A stretch of 64,000 nt of DNA from Microbacterium sp. GCS4 (GCF_001262495.1 NZ_LGYE01000001.1:930001-994000), one strand, 5' to 3'. Positions 9,078 through 17,520 are shown, numbered from the stretch's first letter. Notes: generated by a model not told the origin, from the sequence alone. Translations and numbers: made by a program.

Positions 9078-9553
9078 GCAGGCGTGCCGGGTGGATCATG
9101 GCCGGCGTCGGCGCGCTGATCGTCGTGGCGGGCGTGGTGTGGCTCGCGCTGGCGGGCGCACCGACTGCGACCCCCTCGCCGGAGCCGACCCCCTCACCTT
9201 CCGTCTCGCTCGACATGCGCGCCGAGGCGCAGGCCGCCCTCGAGGAGCATCTGGAGGAGTGCACGGCCCTCGGCGCACCGAACGGCGCGGTGCCCGCGGG
9301 CTGCGGCATCCGCCTCCCCTGGGGCGCGGAGTTCGCGAGCGTGACGGATGTGAGGTTCCGCATCGAGCGACTGCCCGAACTCACCCTGTCCGATGACGGC
9401 GGCTTCACGGCCGACGGCGGGGTGCTCATCGCCACGGTGACCGGCATCGGTCAGGATGGCGCGGCACGCACCGAGACCTATCGCACCGAGTCCTGGGGTG
9501 TGCGCGGTGAGGTGGAGAGTTCCGACGACGGCGTCGCCGTCACAGTGTGGTGA
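9074..9553 (+). CDS. Membrane-anchored protein of unknown function
   Basis: The ATG at 9074 overlaps the stop of the glycosylase gene (ATGA), so the 159-residue product is translationally coupled to it. It has an N-terminal membrane helix (about 8-28), a Pro/Ser/Thr-rich linker (TPSPEPTPSPS) and an extracytoplasmic domain with two Cys (ECTALG and AGCGIRL). The domain is not recognised. Its topology and the two-Cys arrangement resemble small cell-envelope proteins; there is no lipobox. The link to DNA repair through the operon may be incidental. Confidence 0.8.
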   Translation: MSRRAGWIMAGVGALIVVAGVVWLALAGAPTATPSPEPTPSPSVSLDMRAEAQAALEEHLEECTALGAPNGAVPAGCGIRLPWGAEFASVTDVRFRIERLPELTLSDDGGFTADGGVLIATVTGIGQDGAARTETYRTESWGVRGEVESSDDGVAVTVW

Positions 9554-9589
9554 CGAGCTCTTCCCGGTCGGGACCAGGCGCCGCCGTGT

Positions 9590-10156
9590 TCAGAACTGAA
9601 CGCGCGGCGGCTCGGAGATCGCGCCGCTGTCTGCGACCTCGAAGAACTCCCGCTCGGTGAAGCCGAGGCCCTTCGCGAACAGGTTGTTCGGGAAGACCTT
9701 GATCTTCGTGTTGAGCTCGCGGACGCCGCCGTTGTAGAACCGACGCGCCGCCTGGATCTTGTCCTCGGTGTCGACCAGCGCCTGCTGCACCTGGAGGAAG
9801 TTCTGGCTCGCCTGGAGCTGCGGGTACGCCTCGGCGACCGCGAAGAGACTGCGCAGCGCCTGCTGCAGGTGCCCCTCGGCGATGCCCGCCTCGCCCGGCC
9901 CGCTCGCCGAGAGCGTCTCGGCCCGCGCACGGGTCACGTTCTCGAAGACCGCCTTCTCATGTGACGCGTAGCCCTTGACGGTCTCGATGAGGTTGGGGAT
10001 GAGGTCGGCTCGTCGCTTGAGCTGGACCGTGATGCCACTCCACGCCTCGTCGACGCGGACGTTCAGCTGCACCAGCGAGTTGTACGTCGCCCAGAGGTAG
10101 ATGCCGACGAGCAGGATCACTCCGACGACGATCAGTACCGGCACGAGCCATTCCAT
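9590..10156 (-). CDS. lemA: LemA family protein
   Basis: This 188-residue LemA protein has one N-terminal membrane helix (about 4-24) and a helical bundle carrying the family hallmarks: YNSLVQLNVRVDEAWSGITVQLKRRADLIPNLIETVKGYASHE and the C-terminal NTKIKVFPNNLFAKGLGF. The bulk of the protein lies on one face of the membrane as an antiparallel helical bundle. LemA genes often sit beside TPM-domain genes; none is present here, so the gene stands alone. The molecular function of the family is poorly defined. Confidence 0.93.
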   Translation of the reverse strand: MEWLVPVLIVVGVILLVGIYLWATYNSLVQLNVRVDEAWSGITVQLKRRADLIPNLIETVKGYASHEKAVFENVTRARAETLSASGPGEAGIAEGHLQQALRSLFAVAEAYPQLQASQNFLQVQQALVDTEDKIQAARRFYNGGVRELNTKIKVFPNNLFAKGLGFTEREFFEVADSGAISEPPRVQF

Positions 10157-10242
10157 CAGAGGCCCACCCTTCCTCGTGTTTGTCCCATCCTATCGGCGCT
10201 GTCTGCGCGTCGACTGGATGCGACGTCGCGGGATCGTGCCGC

Positions 10243-11556
10243 TCAGCTCCCGAGTACTCGTTCGAGATAGGCGTTCGAGAAGACCCGGTCAGGATCGAGT
10301 CGGTCGCGCAGCGCGACGAAGTCGTCGAAGCGAGGGTAGCTCTCGCGCAGCTGCTCCGCCGTGAGCGTGTGGAGCTTGCCCCAGTGCGGCCGCCCGCCGT
10401 GTTCGCGCATGATCTGCTCGACGGCCTCGAAGTACGCGGCGTGGTCGGCACGCCAGTAGCGGTGCACCGCGATGTAGCCGCTCTCGCGCCCGTGCGCGGT
10501 CGAGAGCCAGAGGTCGTCCGCCGCCGCGAATCGCACTTCGATCGGGAACTCGATGCGCCATCCCCGCTGCGCGATCAGCGCGCGCACGGCACGGAATGCC
10601 GGCACGACGTTCTCGGCAGGGAGGGCATACTCCATCTCGCGGAAGCGCACGGTGCGGCTCTGAGTGAGGACGCGATGCGAGCGATCGGTGTAGCGGCGAT
10701 CGCCCGTGACCCGTACGGCCAGACGGCTGAAGGGCGGTGTGATGGCGGGGACGACCTGCGCGGTGGCGCACACCGCCCGGTACAGGCCGTTCGAGAGCAG
10801 GGTCTCGTCGATCCAGCGGCCGACGACGGGCAGCGGCTCCCGCCGGGTCGACTCCGGCATCCGCTGCTGTCGCTTCGTGAGCGCGACGTCGGTGTGCGGG
10901 AACCAGTAGAACTCGAAGTGATCGGATGCCGTGACCCGTGCACCGAGGGTCGACAGCACGTCGTCGAGCGGAGCGGGCTCGTCGATCGCCTGGAGCACGA
11001 ATGCCGGCACGCACTGCAGCGTCACCTCGACGACGATGCCGAGGGCGCCGAGCCCGAGCGCCGCCGCCGGGAGCATCTCGGTGTTGTGGTGATCGTCGAT
11101 GCGGAGGAACTCCCCTGCCGCCGTCACGAGCGTGAGACCCACGACCTGCGTGGCGAGGCCCCCGAATCGTGCGCCGGTGCCGTGCGTCCCGGTCGAGATC
11201 GCACCCGCGATCGACTGACGGTCGATGTCGCCGAGGTTCTCCATCGCGAGACCGTAGGGAGCGAGCAGGCGCGGAATCCGGTGCAGACGAGTGCCGGCGA
11301 GCAGTGTCACACGCCCCGACGTCGCGTCGGCGGCGACCAGCCCCTGCAGGTCGTCGAGCTCGAGCAGCACCCCCGGGGCGATCGCGATGCCGGTGAAGCT
11401 GTGTCCGGCCCCGACGGCTTTGATGCCGAGTCCCTGTGCCACGGCCGCCTGGACGGCACGTTGCACGCCCTCCGGGCTGCGCGGGCGCTCGACGCGCAAC
11501 GGCTTGACCTGCGCCGAGCGTCCCCAGTTCTGCCAGGTGCCGCCGATCCGCGTCAC
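10243..11556 (-). CDS. FAD-linked sugar-1,4-lactone oxidase (D-arabinono-1,4-lactone oxidase type)
   Basis: This 437-residue protein is a vanillyl-alcohol-oxidase-fold flavoprotein. An N-terminal PCMH FAD domain contains GAGHSFTGIA (H52 at the flavin), the phosphate-binding GTRLHRIPRLL and DIDRQSIAGAISTGTHGTG; the C-terminal ALO domain ends in HWGKLHTLTAEQLRESYPRFDDF and LDPDRVFSNAYLERVL. The family oxidises aldonolactones, or related polyols such as xylitol and alditols, with O2 or another acceptor. The GTG start overlaps the stop of the upstream PLP-enzyme gene (GTGA), so the two are one operon. The physiological substrate is not known. Confidence 0.88.
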   Translation of the reverse strand: MTRIGGTWQNWGRSAQVKPLRVERPRSPEGVQRAVQAAVAQGLGIKAVGAGHSFTGIAIAPGVLLELDDLQGLVAADATSGRVTLLAGTRLHRIPRLLAPYGLAMENLGDIDRQSIAGAISTGTHGTGARFGGLATQVVGLTLVTAAGEFLRIDDHHNTEMLPAAALGLGALGIVVEVTLQCVPAFVLQAIDEPAPLDDVLSTLGARVTASDHFEFYWFPHTDVALTKRQQRMPESTRREPLPVVGRWIDETLLSNGLYRAVCATAQVVPAITPPFSRLAVRVTGDRRYTDRSHRVLTQSRTVRFREMEYALPAENVVPAFRAVRALIAQRGWRIEFPIEVRFAAADDLWLSTAHGRESGYIAVHRYWRADHAAYFEAVEQIMREHGGRPHWGKLHTLTAEQLRESYPRFDDFVALRDRLDPDRVFSNAYLERVLGS

Positions 11557-12797
11557 AGGAACGCCCTCCCCTCGCCGCGGTACGTCGGCAGCTCGTCGAC
11601 GACCTCGTCGCCCGAGACCAGGTGATAGCTGTCGATGCGTTCCGCCGGCTCGCCGCTCTTCGAATGGCGGAACCACACCCTGTCGCCGATGCCGAGCGTC
11701 ACGGCCTTCGGTCCCTGCAGCGGCGTCTGCACCTCGCCGGCTGCCTCGCGCGGCAGGGTGCGCAGTCCCTCCGGCCATGCGGGAAGCGGTTGACGGGAGG
11801 CGAGGGGCGGACCCGAGGCGATCCATCCGCCGCCCAGCACGGTCGCGATATCGCGGGCAGGTCGCCGCACGACGTCGAAGGCGAAGGCCGAGGCGGGTGC
11901 CGGACGGAACGAGCGGTAGCCGTCGAACAGATGCCCGCCGAGGAGCCCGCTCCCCGCGCTCGCCTCGGTGAGCGACTCGTCGCTGCCGGTGAACTCGAGC
12001 GACCCGGTGCCTCCGCCGTTCAGGAACTCCAGGTGCGTGACGTCAGTGAGCGCGGACACGATCGCCGCACGCCGGTCCCGCAGCTCGGCGCGTGAGCGGG
12101 CCTGCACGAGGCGGATGAGGGGCGCGTCGGGCCCTGCGGCATCGCCCTGCCCGGCGATCTGCGCCTCGTACATCTGGAGCCCCACGAGGCGGAATCCCGG
12201 CCGACGGACGATCCTCCGAGCGAAGGCTGCGACCTCGCCCGCCGTGAACAGTGCGGAGCGGCGAACGCCGATGTGCCCGAGGGCGGCGGATCGCAGCGAG
12301 GCGTCGGCATCGATCGCAACCCGGATCTCCGGACGACGCCCTGCCGGTGCGACGCTGTCGACGAGATCGAGGTGGGCGGGATCGTCGACCATCAGGGTGA
12401 TCCGTCGTGCGGCCTCCTCCGAGGCGAAGAGCCGCTCGAGGCCGGCACGATCCACGGTCGGGTACCCGAGCACGATGTCCTCGTGCGTCTCGGCGAGCCA
12501 GAGCGCCTCGTCGAGCGTGAAGGCGAGGATGCCGTGGTAGCCGGGCAGCGCGAGCACGGCGTCGAGCACGGCACGCACCCGCACCGACTTCGACGCGACG
12601 CGGATCGGCAGCCCGCCCGCGCGCACCAGCAGGTCGAGCGCGTTGTGTCGGAGCGCTTCGCGGTCGATCACCGCGACGGGTGCGGGGAGGTGACCGGTGG
12701 CGGCGGACAGGCGTGGCCAGTACCGCGCGGGATCCTCCCATTCGGGGGCCACGGCGTGGTCGGAGGTGGAGCTCAGGTCGGCGGTGAGGTCGAGCAC
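11553..12797 (-). CDS. Alanine-racemase-fold PLP enzyme (amino acid deaminase/aldolase type)
   Basis: This 414-residue fold-type III PLP enzyme (GTG start) resembles D-threonine aldolase and D-serine dehydratase. The barrel domain has the PLP lysine K70 in PIRVASKSVR, a GLQMYEAQIAG strand and the glycine loop NGGGTGSLEF. The C-terminal beta domain includes LGIGDRVWFRHSKSGEPAERIDSYHLV, which supplies metal-binding His/Asp residues in D-threonine aldolases. The gene overlaps the sugar-lactone oxidase gene by 4 nt, a pairing that suggests a shared pathway. The reaction is unassigned; aldol cleavage or dehydration of a D-beta-hydroxy amino acid is the family-based guess. Confidence 0.85.
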   Translation of the reverse strand: MLDLTADLSSTSDHAVAPEWEDPARYWPRLSAATGHLPAPVAVIDREALRHNALDLLVRAGGLPIRVASKSVRVRAVLDAVLALPGYHGILAFTLDEALWLAETHEDIVLGYPTVDRAGLERLFASEEAARRITLMVDDPAHLDLVDSVAPAGRRPEIRVAIDADASLRSAALGHIGVRRSALFTAGEVAAFARRIVRRPGFRLVGLQMYEAQIAGQGDAAGPDAPLIRLVQARSRAELRDRRAAIVSALTDVTHLEFLNGGGTGSLEFTGSDESLTEASAGSGLLGGHLFDGYRSFRPAPASAFAFDVVRRPARDIATVLGGGWIASGPPLASRQPLPAWPEGLRTLPREAAGEVQTPLQGPKAVTLGIGDRVWFRHSKSGEPAERIDSYHLVSGDEVVDELPTYRGEGRAFL

Positions 12798-12883
12798 TCC
12801 CCCACCCTACGGCCTCGCCGTACTCGGATTCATCCCTCGCGGGACCGAGTCGCACCGGCATCCCGCAGTAGGCTGACGGTCAT

Positions 12884-12959
12884 GCCCCCGTAGCCCAATG
12901 GCAGAGGCAGGCGACTTAAAATCGCTTCAGTCTGGGTTCGAGTCCCAGCGGGGGCACCA
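12884..12959 (+). tRNA. tRNA with anticodon UAA (tRNA-Leu by decoding), class I body
   Basis: The 76-nt molecule folds as a complete cloverleaf with encoded CCA. It has a 7-bp acceptor (GCCCCCG/CGGGGGC), a 3-bp D stem (GCC/GGC) with a 10-nt loop, a 5-bp anticodon stem (GGCGA/TCGCT, one G-T pair), anticodon loop CTTAAAA giving UAA, a 5-nt variable loop (TCAGT), T arm CTGGG-TTCGAGT-CCCAG and discriminator A73. UAA reads the leucine codon UUA. The short variable loop is unexpected, because bacterial tRNA-Leu is normally class II with a long variable arm. The 3-bp D stem and A73 are leucine-like. No integrase or mobile element is adjacent. Confidence 0.9.
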
Positions 12960-13003
12960 CCACCCGATCACTGTCGTCTCCGGGCACGGACGTCTCCGCC
13001 GGT

Positions 13004-13783
13004 TCAGCGCCCGAATAGGTCGCCAATGCCGGGGATGCCGAGGTCGCCGAGCTTCTGCCCCCACTCGCTCGCGGTGTCGCCGAGCCCGGAGACGGTCTCG
13101 CCCGCGGATCCGACGAGTCCCTCGGCCGCTCCGGCCAATTCCTCGCCGCCGAGTCCGCTCGCGATGGCCTCGAGGTCGACGCCCTGCGCGAGAGCGTCGA
13201 AGTCGACGCCGAGCCCCGCCGCCTGTTCGAGAAGCGGGCCCGCGACCGCGCTGCCGACCGCACCGACCGCGACGACTCCCAGCGCACCCACGGCCGCGCC
13301 GCCGACGACGCCTGCGGCACCGAGGCCTCCAACCCGCGAGAGGAGCCCGCGCATGCGGCCGGGCCGCGCCGCCTCGGTGCGTCCGGCGGCCCGAGCCAGA
13401 TCGTCGGCCGAGGAGGAGGCCGGACGCTCCCCCGGGGAGAGCTCTGCGTCCATGCGCTGCTGCACCTGCGCGCGCTGCTCGGGCGTGAGGCGCGCGAAGG
13501 CCTCGCGGTGGATCTGCTCGATGCGGTGCGGATCCGCGGTCTGCAGGAGGTAGTCGTAGCGTGCGATCGCCGCGCGATCGGCATCCGATCCCTGCGTCGC
13601 GCCGCGGTGGCCACCGGCGGGCGGCGGCGCATAGGGATCATGCGCAGGCGGCGGGGCATACCGGTCGGTCGACGCGGGCGACGGGCGGCGGTCCTGCGCG
13701 GAGGGGCGCTGCTCGCGGCGATCCCCGCCGTCGAGGTCGAGCGCTTTCGCGGCCATTCCGAAGAGACGGTCGAGCTTTCCCAT
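13004..13783 (-). CDS. Hypothetical protein with Gly/Ala-rich hydrophobic region
   Basis: ATG 13783, preceded by an AAGGA ribosome binding site, gives 259 residues. The N-terminus (MGKLDRLFGMAAKALDL) is followed by a Pro-rich low-complexity linker with repeated YAPPPA (about 41-60), a charged helical segment (RYDYLLQTADPHRIEQIHREAFARLTPEQRAQVQQRM) and a Gly/Ala/Val-rich hydrophobic stretch. The C-terminal half is rich in Gly, Ala and Leu in heptad-like runs and could be amphipathic. No domain is recognised. Two sharp palindromes lie upstream of the start, suggesting specific regulation. Confidence 0.75.
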   Translation of the reverse strand: MGKLDRLFGMAAKALDLDGGDRREQRPSAQDRRPSPASTDRYAPPPAHDPYAPPPAGGHRGATQGSDADRAAIARYDYLLQTADPHRIEQIHREAFARLTPEQRAQVQQRMDAELSPGERPASSSADDLARAAGRTEAARPGRMRGLLSRVGGLGAAGVVGGAAVGALGVVAVGAVGSAVAGPLLEQAAGLGVDFDALAQGVDLEAIASGLGGEELAGAAEGLVGSAGETVSGLGDTASEWGQKLGDLGIPGIGDLFGR

Positions 13784-13896
13784 GGTGGCGGTTCCTTCGT
13801 GTGACGAGCGGACTGCCGGGATCCGGGTACGAGGCTCCGCGGCCGTCCGCGTGAGCGGACGCCCGGTCTCCTCCGCCCTCGCGGGCCGGTGGGCCG

Positions 13897-13949
13897 GGAC
13901 ATGACGACATGTCCGTAGTGACGACCGCACCGCAGATGGGAGTACTCCC
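13897..13949 (-). promoter_or_regulatory. Two palindromes upstream of the hypothetical gene at 13004-13783
   Basis: A 7-bp inverted repeat GGACATG-N4-CATGTCC (13897-13914) and a perfect 12-bp palindrome GGGAGTACTCCC (13938-13949) lie 114-166 bp upstream of ATG 13783. The 273 bp between that gene and ndh hold no other gene. They look like operator sites; no regulator can be named. Confidence 0.45.
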
Positions 13950-14010
13950 CGTGCGCGATCCACGCTAGCGGCCGCGCCTATGAGCCGGGTGCGAGAGCTC
14001 CCGAGAAACG

Positions 14011-14048
14011 CCGAACGCCCCGATTCCGTGCGGGATCGGGGCGTTCGG
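14011..14048 (-). terminator. Terminator of ndh
   Basis: A 14-bp perfect stem (ccgaacgccccgat / atcggggcgttcgg), extendable by three further pairs, lies 8 bp past the ndh stop codon. On the minus strand the downstream flank contains CGTTTCTC, a weak T-rich tract. Confidence 0.85.
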
Positions 14049-14056
14049 CGAGCGGA

Positions 14057-15670
14057 TCACTTGACCGTGGCGGTCTCCGCGGACTTCTTCTTCGCCGCGG
14101 GCTTCTTCGCGGCGGGCTTCTCGGCAGGAGCGTCGTCGGACACCGGCTCGTCGGCATCCGGAGAGCTCTTCGCGGCGGCGATCGTCGTCGCGGGCTCGGA
14201 CGAGTGCGATCCGGGCAGCGCGGGAGCCGCGGCGGCGTCAGCCGACTTCTTCGCCGCGGGCTTCTTGGCAGCCGGCTTGACCGGAGCCTCGCCCTTGGCG
14301 GGAGCTGCCGCCGGAGCCGGGGCATCCGCAGCCGGACGCGGACGCGCGGCGAACTCCTCGAACACGTAGCGCGGGTTCTGCACGGTCTCGAGGTTCACGA
14401 GGTCGCGGCCGAGCCACAGGTTGTTCCACCAGCCCCAGATCACGCGGAACTTGCGCTCCCACGTCGGCATCGCGAGGCCGTGGTAGCCACGGTGCGCGAC
14501 CCAGGCGACGAAGCCCTTGAGGGCGATCTTGCCGGACTGGAAGACACCGTTGTAGAGACCGAGGCCGGCCACCGCACCGAGGTTCTTGTGGAAGTACTCC
14601 TTGGGGGCCTCACCGCGCAGCACGGCCACGAGGTTCTTCGCGAGGAGCTTCGCCTGACGCACGGCGTGCTGGGCGTTCGGCACGCAGAAGCCGCCGACGC
14701 CACCGCCGGACAGGTCGGGCACGGCCGACACGTCACCGGCGGCCCAGGCGCCCTCGACGAACGCCTCGGGCGTGCCGACGCGCAGGTCGGCGCGGGTCTG
14801 GATGCGACCGCGCTCCTCGACCGGGAGGTCGCCGCCGCGCACGACGGTCGGGTTGGCCATGACACCGGCGGTCCAGACGATCAGGTCGGTCGGGATGACC
14901 TCGCCCGTGGAGAGCTCGACGTCGCCGCCGACGGCGCTCGTGAGCTGCGTGTCGAGGTGCACGTTGGCGCCGCGCTTCGCGAGGTCCTTGAGCACCCACT
15001 CGCTGGTCTGCAGGGAGACCTCCGGCATGATGCGGCCCATCGCCTCGATGAGGTGGAAGTGCGTGTCCTCGAAGCTGATCTGCGGGTACTTGCCCACGAG
15101 CGAGGACGCGAGCGAGCGGAGCTCGGCGAAGACCTCGATGCCCGCGAAGCCGCCGCCGACGACGACGACGGTCAGGAGACGGTCGCGCTCGGGGCCGGCC
15201 GGGAGCGACGCGGCCTTGTCGAAGTTCGACATCAGGCGGTCGCGGATCGCGACGGCCTCCTCGATCGTCTTGAGGCCGATCGCGTTGTCGGCGATGCCCG
15301 GGATCGGGAAGGTGCGCGAGACGGCACCGGCCGTGACGACGATCTGGTCGTACGCGAACTCGTACGGCTCGCCCAGCGGCGGCGTGATCGTCGCGACCTT
15401 CTCGGCGTGGTTGATGCCCGTGACCTTAGCCGTGAGCACGTTCGTGCGCTTGAGGTGGCGACGGTGCGCGACCACGGAGTGGCGGGCCTCGATGGAGCCT
15501 GCGGCGACCTCAGGGAGGAACGGCTGGTACGTCATGTACGGCAGCGGGTCGACCATGGTGACGTCGGCTTCACCCTTGCGAAGGTGCTTCTCCAGCTTCC
15601 ACGCGGTGTAGAAGCCTGCGTAGCCTCCACCGACGATCAGAATCTTGGGCACAGTGCTGTTCTGAGGCAC
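14057..15670 (-). CDS. ndh: Type II NADH dehydrogenase (NDH-2) with Lys/Ala/Pro tail
   Basis: This 537-residue NDH-2 passes electrons from NADH to menaquinone at the membrane surface without pumping protons. The FAD motif IVGGGYAGFY (about 11-20) and the NADH motif VVVGGGFAGIE (about 170-180) are intact, and the C-terminal AWVAHRGYHGLAMPTWERKFRVIWGWW segment forms the membrane-binding part. Beyond about residue 445 comes an unusual tail of roughly 90 residues rich in Ala, Lys and Pro, with KPAAKKPAAKK near both ends, resembling histone H1-like tails. GTG 15670 is favoured by an upstream GAGGAG; an in-frame GTG at 15652 is an alternative. A terminator follows. Confidence 0.94.
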   Translation of the reverse strand: MPQNSTVPKILIVGGGYAGFYTAWKLEKHLRKGEADVTMVDPLPYMTYQPFLPEVAAGSIEARHSVVAHRRHLKRTNVLTAKVTGINHAEKVATITPPLGEPYEFAYDQIVVTAGAVSRTFPIPGIADNAIGLKTIEEAVAIRDRLMSNFDKAASLPAGPERDRLLTVVVVGGGFAGIEVFAELRSLASSLVGKYPQISFEDTHFHLIEAMGRIMPEVSLQTSEWVLKDLAKRGANVHLDTQLTSAVGGDVELSTGEVIPTDLIVWTAGVMANPTVVRGGDLPVEERGRIQTRADLRVGTPEAFVEGAWAAGDVSAVPDLSGGGVGGFCVPNAQHAVRQAKLLAKNLVAVLRGEAPKEYFHKNLGAVAGLGLYNGVFQSGKIALKGFVAWVAHRGYHGLAMPTWERKFRVIWGWWNNLWLGRDLVNLETVQNPRYVFEEFAARPRPAADAPAPAAAPAKGEAPVKPAAKKPAAKKSADAAAAPALPGSHSSEPATTIAAAKSSPDADEPVSDDAPAEKPAAKKPAAKKKSAETATVK

Positions 15671-15691
15671 AGGGGGACAACTCCTCGGGAG

Positions 15692-16981
15692 TCAGGAATG
15701 TGGCGTGCGAGAGCGCGCCGATCGGATGCGCCGAGCGGCTGCGGTGACGCCAAGCGCTATCAGGATACCAGGGACTGTGAGTGCGATGAGCGGCAGGGTA
15801 CCGTAGCGCAGCGACTCAGCGCTGGGAAGCAGCGGTGAACCAGGATCGGACGGCGCATCGGCCGCGGGCAGCGGAGGGATGTCCACCGGGGTCGCGGTGG
15901 GGTCCGGCTGGGGGACGGTCTCGGCGCGTCGATACAGACGCACCCACTCGGCGAGGTCGCCCATCGGATTGGCGTCGACCTTCGGCACGTCGGCGGTCAG
16001 TGCCGCCTGCGCGTCGATCAGCCCGTACCCGTAGAGCGGATCCGGGACGTCTGCCATCCCCTCGACGGGGATCGCGGTCCTGATGATGCGGTTGATGACG
16101 TTCGCGGCGTCGAGGTCGGGATGCGCCGATCGGATGAGCGCGGCGATGCCGGCGACGATCGGCGCCGCGCCACTGGTACCGCGCCACCTGACGAGCTCCC
16201 CGTCGGCCGAGACGCCGAGCAACCCCTCGCTCGGCGCCGAGATGCCGATCGTGATGCCCTGGGTCGAGGCCTCGATGCTCGCCGTGCCCGTCTGGTCCAC
16301 TCCCCCGACCGTGAGGACGCCGGGGATGGTGGCCGGAGCGCCGATCATGTCGGTGCCGCTGCCGCGGTTGCCCGCGGCGACCACCACGACCACGTCGTGC
16401 TCGAATGCGTAGAGGAAGGCGTCGTCCCAGCTCCGGTCCCAGTCCAGCGTGTTGGTGGTGAAGGACAGGTTGATGATGTCCGCGCCGTTGTCCACTGCCC
16501 AGCGCATGGCCTTCGCGACCTGCTCCGTGAAGGGCACCGCGGCCGCGGCCCCGAAGCCCACCGAGACCGACAGCAGGTTCGCCTCGGGCGCGACGCCGAT
16601 CATGCCCGTGCCGTCGGCGGCGCCCCGGCCGGCCGCGAGCGAGGCGACCCAGGACCCGTGGTTGCCGTCGACTGCGCCGAGCGGGGTGCGCCCGTCGGCC
16701 GTCCCCGTCCCGGACACGTCAGTGCCGCCGATCACGGCCCCGTCGAACACGCCCGGCACCTTGCCGATGCCGGTGTCGATCACCGCGATCGTGACGCCCT
16801 CGCCGCGGGTGGTCTGCCAGGCCTCGCGGATGCGGGCCCCGTCGAGCCAGTACTCGGCGGCGCGCGTCGGGTCCTGCGGATCGTCGGCCACCGGCGGTGG
16901 GGTGGCGGCGCCCAGCAGCAGCACGGATGCCGCGACGGTCGCCGCAGCGACGGTCGTGCGCAGCATCCGCAGCGGGCTCAT
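15692..16981 (-). CDS. Secreted membrane-anchored S8 serine protease (mycosin-like)
   Basis: The 429-residue protein has a signal peptide (about 1-30), a subtilisin domain and a C-terminal membrane helix (about 397-418) followed by RRIRSARSR, so it should be anchored with the protease outside. The catalytic triad is D69 (VIDTGIG), H108 (DGNHGSWVASLAAG) and S269 (GTSGAAPIVAG), with oxyanion Asn N204 (AAGNRG). The layout matches mycosins (MycP) of type VII secretion, but no ESX gene is in the window, so a different substrate is possible. ATG 16981 overlaps the stop of the DUF501 gene (ATGA), making it a downstream cistron of that operon. Confidence 0.9.
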   Translation of the reverse strand: MSPLRMLRTTVAAATVAASVLLLGAATPPPVADDPQDPTRAAEYWLDGARIREAWQTTRGEGVTIAVIDTGIGKVPGVFDGAVIGGTDVSGTGTADGRTPLGAVDGNHGSWVASLAAGRGAADGTGMIGVAPEANLLSVSVGFGAAAAVPFTEQVAKAMRWAVDNGADIINLSFTTNTLDWDRSWDDAFLYAFEHDVVVVVAAGNRGSGTDMIGAPATIPGVLTVGGVDQTGTASIEASTQGITIGISAPSEGLLGVSADGELVRWRGTSGAAPIVAGIAALIRSAHPDLDAANVINRIIRTAIPVEGMADVPDPLYGYGLIDAQAALTADVPKVDANPMGDLAEWVRLYRRAETVPQPDPTATPVDIPPLPAADAPSDPGSPLLPSAESLRYGTLPLIALTVPGILIALGVTAAARRIRSARSRTPHS

Positions 16982-17520
16982 GGCGTGGTCGTCCCGACGT
17001 CGCGCACGGCCGCACCGGGGTCCTCGCACCGGCAGACCTCGGGCGACCAGGACGATCGCGCGAGAGCCCGGTCGCCGATGGGGTTCACTCCGGGCCCCGC
17101 GGCCAGCGCATGGCCCGCGAGGGCGTGCAGGCACTTGACGCGAGTGGGCATGCCCCCGGCGGAGATCCCCTCGATCTCGGAGACCTCGCCGAACTGTGCC
17201 CGATCTGCGAGGTAGGCCTCGTGCGCGGCCAGATACGCGACGCGGACCTCGTCGTCCTCCTCGAGGAGCGCCGCGAGCTCGGGCATGACCTGCGTCGCCT
17301 CGAGGGTCGACATCGCTGCCGTGGCCGCCGGGTGCGTCAGATAGTAGAACGTCGGGAACGGCGATCCGTCGGGAAGACGGGGAGTCGTCGCGACCACGGT
17401 CGGGTTGCCGCAGGCGCAGCGCGCCGCGATGCCGAGCACGCCGCGTGCGGGACGCCCCAGCTGGGCCGACACGACGGCGAGCTCGGCGGACGTGGGGGCG
17501 GGATAGGGCGGCGTGGTCAC
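16978..17520 (-). CDS. DUF501 protein
   Basis: This 180-residue protein (GTG start) shows the DUF501 pattern: SAQLGRPARGVLGIAARCACGNPTVVATTPRLPDGSPFPTFYYLTHP, then EIEGISAGGMPTRVKCLHALAGHALA and a C-terminal SPEVCRCED. The four or five conserved Cys and the paired His in VKCLHALAGH suggest metal binding, which is an inference. Its place between the FtsB-like gene and a downstream gene mirrors Rv1024-Rv1025 of mycobacteria, except that the exopolyphosphatase gene usually found next is replaced here by an S8 protease. Function is unknown. Confidence 0.9.
   Translation of the reverse strand: MTTPPYPAPTSAELAVVSAQLGRPARGVLGIAARCACGNPTVVATTPRLPDGSPFPTFYYLTHPAATAAMSTLEATQVMPELAALLEEDDEVRVAYLAAHEAYLADRAQFGEVSEIEGISAGGMPTRVKCLHALAGHALAAGPGVNPIGDRALARSSWSPEVCRCEDPGAAVRDVGTTTP

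Noticed and set aside
12884..12959. tRNA as a phage or island attachment site
   Set aside because: No integrase, no repeat of the tRNA 3' end and no mobile genes are found in the window.
15692..17520. Type VII (ESX) secretion locus, from the mycosin-like protease
   Set aside because: No EccB, EccC, EccD or WXG100 gene is present; the neighbours are DUF501, FtsB and enolase.
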